Source of the DNA: an uncultured Rhodanobacter sp.
GTDB taxonomy: Bacteria > Pseudomonadota > Gammaproteobacteria > Xanthomonadales > Rhodanobacteraceae
Length of the DNA: 11,229 bases
Reading direction: 5' to 3'
NCBI GenBank assembly: GCA_903827735.1
Contig: CAIKJM010000052.1
Location: 1-11,229, forward strand
Below the pieces are notes generated by a model, which had not been told where the DNA came from, did not search any database, and was given only the letters and a program-made list of their open reading frames with translations. Of the stretch, positions 6,306 through 11,229 are shown in pieces. The position numbers were made by a program, and so were the translations under genes. Numbering within the stretch: position 1 is the first letter of the stretch; every line of letters starts with the position of its first letter.

Positions 6306-7993
6306 TACATGCTCTCCGGGGCGCTCAGGCCCAACAAACCCAGACCGTTCTTCAGTACTTGCCGGGTGGCGACCACCAGCGCAAGTCGCGCGTTACGCAG
6401 CGCGGCATCGTCGACCAGGAACTGGTACGAGTTGTAGTAAGTATGAAACGCGTTGGCCAGCTCGCGCAGCCACGCAGCGAGAATATGCGGCTCCAGATTT
6501 GCCGCCGCGGCCTCGACGAGCTCGGGATATTTCGACAGCTCGGTCAGCAGGATCTGCTCGTGCTCGGTGTCGAGCCTATCCAGGTGCGCGAGGCCTTCCT
6601 GCAGATCGACAGTGAAACCCTTTTCGGGCGCCTGGCGCAGCACGCTACACACGCGAGCGTGCGCGTACTGGATGTAGTAGACCGGATTGTCGTTGCTCTG
6701 CGAGCGCGCCAGATCGATGTCGAAGATCAGCTGCGAGTCGGTTTTGCGGGCAATCAGAAAATAGCGCGTGGCGTCGCGGCCGGCTTCATCGATCAGATCG
6801 CGCAGGGTGAGATAGCTGCCGGCACGTTTGGAGATTTTCACCTCTTCGCCGCCGCGCATCACGGTGATCATCTGGTACAACACGTAATGCGGCCAGCCCT
6901 TCGGAATACCGACATCCAGCGCCTGCAGGCCGGCTTTCACGCGCGCCAGCGTGCCGTGATGATCCGAGCCGAGCACCGTGACGGCGTTCTCATAGCCGCG
7001 CTGCCATTTGCTCAGGTGATAAGCCACGTCCGGCACGAAATAGGTGTAGGTGCCGTCGGACTTGCGCATCACGCGGTCCTTGTCGTCACCGTAGTCGGTC
7101 GTACGCAGCCACAGCGCGCCCTCGCTTTCGTAGGTGTGGCCGTGATCGACCAGTCCCTTCACGGCTTCCTCGACCTTGCCGTCGCTGTAGAGCGACGACT
7201 CCAGGAAATACACGTCGAAGCCGACGCCGAACGCCTTCAGGTCGAGATCCTGCTCGCGGCGCAGGCTGGCCACGGCAAAGCGACGGATCGCATCGAGATT
7301 GTCGACATCGCCCTCGCCCACCACGGTTTCGCCATCGGCAACGACGGACTCGCGGTCGAGATACGCGCGCGCCACGTCGGCGATGTAGTCGCCGCGGTAG
7401 CCCTTCTCCGGCCAGCCGCTGTCATCCGGCAGGATGCCGCGCGCGCGTGCCTGTACCGAAATGGCGAGGTTGGCGATCTGCACGCCGGCGTCGTTGTAGT
7501 AAAACTCGCGCTTCACGTTCCAGCCGGTGGCATCGAACAGCCGACTGAGGCAGTCGCCGATGACGGCATTGCGGCCGTGACCCACGTGCAGCGGGCCGGT
7601 TGGGTTGGCCGACACGAATTCCACGCCGACCGTCTTGCCAGCGCCACTCTCGCTGCGGCCGTAGGCATCGCCGCGGTCAAAGATCTGCCGCACCTCGGCG
7701 TGATAAGCATCGGGTGACAGATAAAAGTTGATGAAGCCGGGGCCGGCGATCTCGACTTTCTCCACCAGCGCATTGGCCGGCAGCGCCGCGACGAGCTTTT
7801 CGGCCAGTTCGCGCGGGTTGGCGCGCGCGAGTTTGGCCAGCAGCATGGCGACATTGCAGGCAAAGTCGCCGTGTTCGCGGCTGCGCGCGCGCTCAATCAC
7901 AAAACCTGGCAACGCCAGGTCCGCGGGCAGGATGGTGTCGTTTTGCAAAGACTTGATCGCCTGCAGAACCAGTTCGCGCAGCTGTGCTTTCAC
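6305..7993 (-). CDS. argS: Arginyl-tRNA synthetase
   Basis: This class I synthetase charges tRNA-Arg with arginine in the cytosol. The N-terminal Add1 tRNA-recognition domain (about 1-90) is followed by the catalytic core, with NPTGPLHVGHG (about 130-140, the HIGH motif) and KISKR (about 386-390, the KMSKS equivalent). A C-terminal all-alpha DALR domain begins near YYIQYAHARV. I place the start at the GTG at 7993, which gives 562 residues beginning M-K-A-Q-L-R-E-L, the usual xanthomonad N-terminus and length as I recall them. The open frame extends 31 codons further upstream with an unlike sequence. No clear Shine-Dalgarno precedes the GTG. A TAAGAT box at 8023-8028 on the minus strand could be its -10, giving a leader of about 22 nt. 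The stop overlaps the next gene by one base. Identity is certain; the exact start less so. Confidence 0.96.
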   Translation of the reverse strand: MKAQLRELVLQAIKSLQNDTILPADLALPGFVIERARSREHGDFACNVAMLLAKLARANPRELAEKLVAALPANALVEKVEIAGPGFINFYLSPDAYHAEVRQIFDRGDAYGRSESGAGKTVGVEFVSANPTGPLHVGHGRNAVIGDCLSRLFDATGWNVKREFYYNDAGVQIANLAISVQARARGILPDDSGWPEKGYRGDYIADVARAYLDRESVVADGETVVGEGDVDNLDAIRRFAVASLRREQDLDLKAFGVGFDVYFLESSLYSDGKVEEAVKGLVDHGHTYESEGALWLRTTDYGDDKDRVMRKSDGTYTYFVPDVAYHLSKWQRGYENAVTVLGSDHHGTLARVKAGLQALDVGIPKGWPHYVLYQMITVMRGGEEVKISKRAGSYLTLRDLIDEAGRDATRYFLIARKTDSQLIFDIDLARSQSNDNPVYYIQYAHARVCSVLRQAPEKGFTVDLQEGLAHLDRLDTEHEQILLTELSKYPELVEAAAANLEPHILAAWLRELANAFHTYYNSYQFLVDDAALRNARLALVVATRQVLKNGLGLLGLSAPESM

Positions 7994-8022
7994 GGTGAGA
8001 TCGAATGCGGATGGGACCGGCG

Positions 8023-8028
8023 ATCTTA
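8023..8028 (-). promoter_or_regulatory. Possible argS -10 box between two GACCGG repeats
   Basis: TAAGAT reads on the minus strand 29 bases before the argS GTG. No good -35 lies 17 bp upstream. The box is flanked on the plus strand by direct copies of GACCGG at 8015-8020 and 8032-8037, which could be protein half-sites or chance. Confidence 0.3.
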
Positions 8029-8129
8029 ACAGACCGGTTCGTGCGGAAGGCGGTAAAAAACCGTGCCGCCAGCGCGTCATCAGCACCAGAACGGCGCCAA
8101 TCTGCGTGATGCGGTGCCGCGATGTCGCC

Positions 8130-8150
8130 TGTGGATAAGTCTGTGGGGAA
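8130..8150 (-). promoter_or_regulatory. DnaA box plus degenerate second copy
   Basis: TGTGGATAA (8130-8138) is a perfect DnaA box (TTATCCACA on the minus strand). A copy with two mismatches, TGTGGGGAA (8142-8150), follows at a 12-bp step. Such phased pairs are common in replication origins and DnaA-regulated promoters. Confidence 0.55.
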
Positions 8151-8219
8151 AACCTCGGGTTTCTGGAGAGTAGCGGAAATTGTGCGGCCTAGAACGTCGA
8201 TTTGCGATAATAAAGTCAG

Positions 8220-8315
8220 TTAATTCATAAAGTTATACAACCTATCTCGATGGCTAGGCATGACCCGCCCCGCAGGCGCCGTTATCACCGTTTTGTGTAT
8301 AAGTTTCGGCGACAT
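8220..8315 (-). CDS. Small ORF, 31 codons, strong ribosome site, unknown function
   Basis: The ATG at 8313-8315 is preceded by AAAGGAG with 6 bases spacing, one of the best Shine-Dalgarno matches in the window. It encodes a basic, non-hydrophobic 31-residue peptide starting MSPKLIHK and ending RLYNFMN, with TAA at 8220-8222. The 3' half is AT-rich, unlike its neighbours. I do not recognise the peptide and see no membrane segment or cysteine. A DnaA-type 9-mer (8294-8302) lies within its codons. The frame stays open upstream to 8519, but that part reads through a hairpin and is Arg-rich. It could be a real small protein, a leader peptide, or chance. Confidence 0.35.
   Translation of the reverse strand: MSPKLIHKTVITAPAGRVMPSHRDRLYNFMN
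8294..8302 (-). promoter_or_regulatory. DnaA box (TTATACACA)
   Basis: TGTGTATAA on the plus strand equals TTATACACA on the minus strand, a full match to the TTATNCACA consensus. It lies inside the 31-codon small ORF, in the same orientation as the other boxes. Confidence 0.45.
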
Positions 8316-8341
8316 GCGGCACTCCTTTCGAAACCCATAAG

Positions 8342-8389
8342 TCATTCGGTTGTCATGCAGCATCGCCACCATGTATGGGTGCCTGTCAT
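8342..8389 (-). CDS. Small ORF, 15 codons, leader-peptide-like
   Basis: The ATG at 8387-8389 follows GGAGGGGAG with about 6 bases between GGAGG and the ATG, a strong ribosome site. It encodes a 15-residue peptide, MTGTHTWWRCCMTTE, ending at TGA (8342-8344), 26 bases before the start of the 31-codon ORF. The Trp-Trp and Cys-Cys pairs in so short a frame are suggestive of a leader peptide sensing charged tRNA. No biosynthetic operon for Trp or Cys follows, and no clear attenuator on the minus strand was found. The first codons sit in an imperfect hairpin (8352-8392). It may be chance. Confidence 0.25.
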   Translation of the reverse strand: MTGTHTWWRCCMTTE

Positions 8390-8449
8390 GACTCCCCTCC
8401 GTGATACGGCATCGGAGACGCCGCTCTCTCCCACAGTCAAATCGGCGCC

Positions 8450-8478
8450 GCGGCGTGGTTGATCCACGCCGCTTTTTT
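8450..8478 (+). terminator. Orphan intrinsic terminator on the plus strand
   Basis: GCGGCGTGG (8450-8458) and CCACGCCGC (8464-8472) form a perfect 9-bp GC-rich stem with loop TTGAT, followed directly by TTTTTT (8473-8478). On the minus strand no T tract follows, so it cannot serve radC. No plus-strand gene is visible upstream, which suggests a small plus-strand transcript ending here. Confidence 0.75.
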
Positions 8479-8486
8479 GTGGATAA
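8478..8486 (-). promoter_or_regulatory. DnaA box (TTATCCACA)
   Basis: TGTGGATAA on the plus strand is a perfect DnaA box, overlapping the last T of the plus-strand terminator and 38 bases past the radC stop. Confidence 0.5.
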
Positions 8487-8524
8487 ACCGACCATCGCTG
8501 CCGTTTTGGTTTGGGCCAAGCGAT

Positions 8525-9196
8525 TCAGAGCAGGCCGCGAGCCGCCATCGAGACCGGTTCGCCGCTGCCAATCACCAGATGATCGAGCACGCGCACGCCG
8601 ACCAGCCGCAGGGCGTCACGCAGCTCGTGCGTGATGGCGCGATCGGCCGCGCTGGGCTCGGCCACGCCCGAAGGATGGTTGTGCGCAAAGATCACCGCGC
8701 AGGCGTTGTGCTGCAGGCAGGCGCGCACCACTTCGCGCGGATGCACGCTGGCGCCGTCGACCGTGCCGCGGAACAGCTCCTCGAACGCCAGCACGCGATG
8801 GCGGTTGTCCAGATACAGGCAGCCGAATACCTCGTAAGGCAAGTGGCGCAGTTTGGCCCGTAGATAATTGCCGCTGTCGCGCGGGTTGCCCAGGCTCTGC
8901 CGCTGCTGCAGCTCCTCGGCCAGACTGCGTCGGGCAAGCTCGAGCGCCGCGGCGATTCGTGCGCGTTTGGCCGGCCCCAGTCCACCGGCGCGGATTTGTT
9001 TCTCAGGGCTGCCCAGCAGTGCGCCGAGACTGCCGGCGTTGCCAAGCACTTCGCGGCCCAGCGCGATCGCATCTTTGCCCCGGCTGCCGCTGCCCAGCAA
9101 TACCGCCAAGAGCTCCGCATCGGACAGCGCGGCGCTGCCGCGGGCCAGCAGTTTTTCGCGGGGACGCTCGCCTTCGGGCCAATCGCGGATGCTCAT
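8525..9196 (-). CDS. radC: RadC / MPN+ (JAMM) domain protein
   Basis: This 223-residue protein is of the RadC family, close to the E. coli length (222). An N-terminal helix-hairpin-helix-like region (about 1-95, including SDAELLAVLLGSG at 25-37) precedes the MPN+ domain. The metal motif HNHPSG is at 172-177 with D185 completing it, and E139/E140 upstream may be the catalytic acid. The cellular role of RadC is unsettled; the E. coli protein was long called a DNA repair protein, but that is doubtful. I chose the ATG at 9196, which gives the family start MSIRDWPEGERPREKL. The frame is open 16 codons further but unlike the family. The ribosome site is weak. It is divergent from coaBC, as is common in gammaproteobacteria. 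Confidence 0.95.
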   Translation of the reverse strand: MSIRDWPEGERPREKLLARGSAALSDAELLAVLLGSGSRGKDAIALGREVLGNAGSLGALLGSPEKQIRAGGLGPAKRARIAAALELARRSLAEELQQRQSLGNPRDSGNYLRAKLRHLPYEVFGCLYLDNRHRVLAFEELFRGTVDGASVHPREVVRACLQHNACAVIFAHNHPSGVAEPSAADRAITHELRDALRLVGVRVLDHLVIGSGEPVSMAARGLL

Positions 9197-9292
9197 GCAC
9201 GCAGACTGCCGGCCGATCACCGCCCGGGACAGCGGACGAAGCAAATGAATCCGGTAAGCTATCGGTCTGCCCGATTGTCAGGCCCGTCTTAC

Positions 9293-10504
9293 ATGAGTCT
9301 TGCCCAACGCCGCATCTTGCTGGGAGTGTCAGGCGGCATCGCCGCTTACAAGTCCTGCGAACTGGTCCGCCGCCTGCGCGACCTTGATGCCGACGTGCGC
9401 GTGGTGATGACCGAAAGCGCCACGCATTTCGTCAGCGCCACCACCTTCCAGGCCCTGTCCGGTCAGAGCGTGCGCGTCAGCCTGTGGGATGCGCAGGCGG
9501 AAGCGGCGATGGGTCATATCGAGCTGGCGCGCTGGGCCGAACGCATTCTGATTGCGCCGGCCAGCGCCGACATCCTGGCGCGACTGGCGCACGGTCTGGC
9601 CGACGATCTGCTGACCACGCTGTGCCTGGCCAGCGCCGCCCCACTGTATGTGGCGCCAGCGATGAATCAACAGATGTGGGCGCACGCTTCGGTGCAAACG
9701 AACGTCGAGACGCTGCGCCAACGCGGCGTGCATCTGCTGGGGCCCGCCTCGGGCGATCAGGCCTGTGGTGATGTCGGCAACGGGCGAATGCTGGAGGCAC
9801 ATGAACTGCGCGACGCCTTGGCCGCGTCCTTTGGCGACGGCTCCCTCGCCGGGCTTAAGGTCATCGTCAGCGCGGGCCCCACCTATGAAGATATCGATCC
9901 GGTGCGTTTCATCGGCAACCGCAGCTCCGGCCGCATGGGCTTTGCAGTAGCGCAGGCGGCGGCGCTGGCCGGTGCGCAAGTGACCTTGGTCGCAGGTCCC
10001 GTGAGCCTGGCGACGCCGGCCGGCGTAACGCAGCGCATCGATGTGCGCAGCGCGGCGCAGATGCACGCCGAAGTGTTGGCGGCAGCGGCGCAGGCGGACA
10101 TTTATATCGCCGCTGCCGCCGTTGGCGACTTCCGTCCCAACGAGGTGTCCGCGCACAAATTGAAAAAGACGTGTGACGGCGCTGGCCTGTCGCTGCAGCT
10201 CAGCGAAAATCCGGACATTCTCGCCAGCTTGTCGGCGCAACCGACGCATCCGTTTCTAGTCGGGTTTGCCGCCGAAACACAGGATGTGGCCAGCTACGCG
10301 AAGCAGAAGCTCAGCCGCAAGGGACTGGACATGATTGCAGCTAACCAGGTCGGTGAAGGCCTCGGCTTCGAGGCGGCCGACAATGCGTTGAGCGTCTACT
10401 GGGCCGACGGATCGATTGATTTGCCGAGAGTCGCCAAGGCGGAACTTGCTCGCCAGCTGATCACCCAGGTAGCGCAGCGCTATCGCGCGAGTCGCGCCGG
10501 ATGA
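9293..10504 (+). CDS. coaBC: Bifunctional phosphopantothenoylcysteine decarboxylase / phosphopantothenate-cysteine ligase
   Basis: This 403-residue cytosolic enzyme carries two successive steps of coenzyme A synthesis: CTP-dependent joining of 4'-phosphopantothenate to cysteine, then FMN-dependent decarboxylation to 4'-phosphopantetheine. The N-terminal CoaC part shows GVSGGIAAYKS, active-site H75, APASAD, PAMNQQM with N125, and the flap cysteine C158 in ACGDVGNGRM, at the same numbers as in E. coli. The CoaB part begins near 185, with SAGPTYEDIDPVR, N209 in GNRSSGRMG, and K289 in HKLKK. The start at 9293 gives the E. coli-like length (406). An earlier in-frame run to 8996 overlaps radC and is not family-like. 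The ribosome site is weak. It overlaps dut by ATGA, so the two are translationally coupled. Confidence 0.97.
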   Translation: MSLAQRRILLGVSGGIAAYKSCELVRRLRDLDADVRVVMTESATHFVSATTFQALSGQSVRVSLWDAQAEAAMGHIELARWAERILIAPASADILARLAHGLADDLLTTLCLASAAPLYVAPAMNQQMWAHASVQTNVETLRQRGVHLLGPASGDQACGDVGNGRMLEAHELRDALAASFGDGSLAGLKVIVSAGPTYEDIDPVRFIGNRSSGRMGFAVAQAAALAGAQVTLVAGPVSLATPAGVTQRIDVRSAAQMHAEVLAAAAQADIYIAAAAVGDFRPNEVSAHKLKKTCDGAGLSLQLSENPDILASLSAQPTHPFLVGFAAETQDVASYAKQKLSRKGLDMIAANQVGEGLGFEAADNALSVYWADGSIDLPRVAKAELARQLITQVAQRYRASRAG

Positions 10505-10968
10505 GCCGCGCGGTGATCGACGTCGCGCTGAAAATTCTGGACGAGCGTCTCGGCAAAAGTATTCCGCTGCCGGAAGCGGCCACCATCGGCAGCGCCGGCA
10601 TGGATTTGCGCGCTGCGCTAGATCAATCGCTGACCCTGGCCCCCGGCGACAGCGTGCTGGTGCCCAGCGGCATTGCGATCCATATCGGCGACCCGGGCTG
10701 GTGTGCGCTGATCGTCCCGCGTTCGGGACTGGGTCACAAGCACGGTCTGGTCATGGGCAATCTGGTCGGCGTGATCGATGCGGATTATCAGGGCCCACTG
10801 ATGATTTCCTGCTGGAACCGCGGCACGCAGCCGTACACCATCGAGGTGGGCGACCGCATCGCGCAGCTGCTGCTGGTGCCCGTCGCACAGGCGCGCGTGA
10901 AGGTCGTCACGGAATTTGTCGCCAGCGAACGCGGCGTGGGTGGCTTCGGCTCGACCGGTATCCGGTAG
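10501..10968 (+). CDS. dut: Deoxyuridine triphosphatase (dUTPase)
   Basis: This homotrimeric enzyme of 155 residues hydrolyses dUTP to dUMP and diphosphate, keeping uracil out of DNA and feeding thymidylate synthesis. All five dUTPase motifs are visible: GSAGMDLRA (30-38), VPSGIAI (54-60), PRSGLGHKHG to DADYQGPL (73-100, with catalytic D93), GDRIAQLLLVPV (117-128), and RGVGGFGSTG (144-153), the mobile C-terminal arm that closes over the active site. The ATG overlaps the coaBC stop by four bases. The coaBC-dut pair followed by a phosphomannomutase gene is also known from pseudomonads. The key residues are all intact. Confidence 0.97.
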   Translation: MSRAVIDVALKILDERLGKSIPLPEAATIGSAGMDLRAALDQSLTLAPGDSVLVPSGIAIHIGDPGWCALIVPRSGLGHKHGLVMGNLVGVIDADYQGPLMISCWNRGTQPYTIEVGDRIAQLLLVPVAQARVKVVTEFVASERGVGGFGSTGIR

Positions 10969-10995
10969 GATGGTCGTGGACGCGCTGCGGGTGGG

Positions 10996-11018
10996 CCCCG
11001 CATGCGGAACTCCCGGGG
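10996..11018 (+). promoter_or_regulatory. Short hairpin covering the ribosome site of the last gene
   Basis: CCCCG (10996-11000) can pair with CGGGG (11014-11018), loop 13 bases. The second arm contains most of the Shine-Dalgarno GGGGA (11015-11019) for the ATG at 11026. The stem is short, so regulation is only a possibility. Confidence 0.3.
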
Positions 11019-11025
11019 ATGGACT

Positions 11026-11229
11026 ATGGCGTTAAGCATGGCGAAAGTACGCGCGCGACAGTCGCAGGTCGACTGGCGGCGCCAGCTGCCGCTGGCCGGC
11101 GGCACGCTGCTGCTTCTGCTGGGCCTTTTTTGCGTCTGGCAGACCTATCTGATCGCCGACGAATCCCGCTCGATCGATCACGTTCACGCCGCCCAGGATC
11201 ACGCGCTGCAGGTGCTGGCCGCCGAGATA
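11026..11229 (+). CDS. N-terminus of membrane-anchored protein, probably AlgC-type phosphomannomutase (partial)
   Basis: The first 68 codons are present; the gene runs off the window. The start ATG follows GGGGA with 6 bases spacing, 57 bases after dut. A second ATG at codon 5 lacks a good ribosome site. The product has a basic cytosolic head (residues 1-20, rich in Arg), a membrane segment of Leu/Gly residues at about 22-47 (GGTLLLLLGLFCVW), and then a predicted periplasmic stretch with several His. In xanthomonads and some pseudomonads the gene after dut encodes a long phosphomannomutase/phosphoglucomutase with such an N-terminal membrane extension, making sugar phosphates for lipopolysaccharide and exopolysaccharide. 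The catalytic domain is not in the window, so function rests on position and this extension. A membrane sensor protein is the alternative. Confidence 0.6.
   Translation, partial: MALSMAKVRARQSQVDWRRQLPLAGGTLLLLLGLFCVWQTYLIADESRSIDHVHAAQDHALQVLAAEI

Larger units (their letters stand above)
7994..8524. other. argS-radC intergenic region (531 bp)
   Basis: No gene of ordinary size is present. The region holds a candidate argS promoter (8023-8028), DnaA-box-like 9-mers (8130-8150, 8294-8302, 8478-8486), and an AT-rich island at about 8201-8246 in an otherwise GC-rich window. It also holds two minus-strand mini-ORFs with strong ribosome sites (8220-8315 and 8342-8389) and an intrinsic terminator facing the plus strand (8450-8478). 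The 99-codon minus frame at 8220-8519 and the 70-codon plus frame at 8250-8462 are Arg-rich and unconvincing as whole genes. I see no tRNA. Confidence 0.75.

Noticed and set aside
6296..7717. 473-codon plus-strand frame opposite argS
   Set aside because: It is the antisense of a firmly identified synthetase gene and the product has no family features.
7994..8086. 31-codon N-terminal extension of argS
   Set aside because: The extension is not family-like and includes the candidate promoter; the GTG at 7993 gives the expected N-terminus.
8320..8340. tRNA-like T-loop sequence (TTTCGAAA)
   Set aside because: The flanking bases do not form a T stem, and no acceptor or anticodon arm can be drawn.
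8250..8462. 70-codon plus-strand gene ending in the terminator loop
   Set aside because: It has no Shine-Dalgarno and an Arg/His-rich composition, and its stop in the hairpin loop looks accidental.
8220..8519. 99-codon minus-strand gene as a whole
   Set aside because: The first two thirds are Arg-rich, read through the terminator hairpin and lack a ribosome site; only the last 31 codons have one.
7994..8524. Main chromosomal origin oriC
   Set aside because: DnaA boxes are few and dnaA, dnaN, recF, gyrB and rpmH are absent; a lesser DnaA-binding locus is more likely.
8220..8524. rpmB/rpmG ribosomal protein genes after radC, as in E. coli
   Set aside because: No frame in the region encodes L28- or L33-like sequence.
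8996..9292. 99-codon N-terminal extension of coaBC
   Set aside because: It overlaps radC and the intergenic region, and the start at 9293 gives the exact E. coli numbering of H75, N125, C158 and K289.

Overview
The window is a GC-rich, tightly packed chromosomal segment of a gammaproteobacterium. Protein sequences and gene order point to the Xanthomonadales (Lysobacterales), most likely a Rhodanobacteraceae relative such as Dyella, Rhodanobacter or Luteibacter. Three things support this: a coaBC-dut-(phosphomannomutase) run, an argS-SPOR pair as in pseudomonads and xanthomonads, and a divergent spermidine synthase/arginine decarboxylase pair. The genus is an inference, since no rRNA or marker gene is present. 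I see no insertion sequence, prophage, CRISPR array, tRNA or rRNA.

Layout. (1) 20-3141: polyamine block, with speE (minus) and speA (plus) divergent around a 362-bp region carrying structured repeats. (2) 3191-4946: a short-chain dehydrogenase matching D-3-hydroxybutyrate dehydrogenase, then a beta-hydroxyacid dehydrogenase of the HIBADH/GLYR family, both downstream of speA on the same strand. (3) 4994-5461 (minus): an exported thioredoxin-fold protein, separated by a very strong intrinsic terminator from (4) the argS-SPOR (FtsN-like) pair at 5592-7993 (minus), which overlaps as TAATG. (5) 7994-8524: a 531-bp region with no obvious large gene. It holds DnaA-box-like 9-mers, an AT-rich island, two very small minus-strand ORFs with good Shine-Dalgarno sequences, and a classic intrinsic terminator facing the plus strand with no plus-strand gene before it. 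(6) 8525-9196: radC (minus), divergent from (7) coaBC-dut (ATGA overlap) and the first 68 codons of a membrane-anchored protein, probably the N-terminus of an AlgC-type phosphomannomutase cut by the window edge.

Most of the window is housekeeping: polyamine synthesis, arginyl-tRNA synthesis, CoA synthesis, dUTP hydrolysis and cell-wall or division functions. The arginine link is loose: speA consumes arginine to make agmatine, and speE uses the putrescine derived from it. I do not see a clear new multigene system. The regions that conventional annotation does not explain are the argS-radC intergenic region and the repeat-rich speA leader, and I put most weight there.
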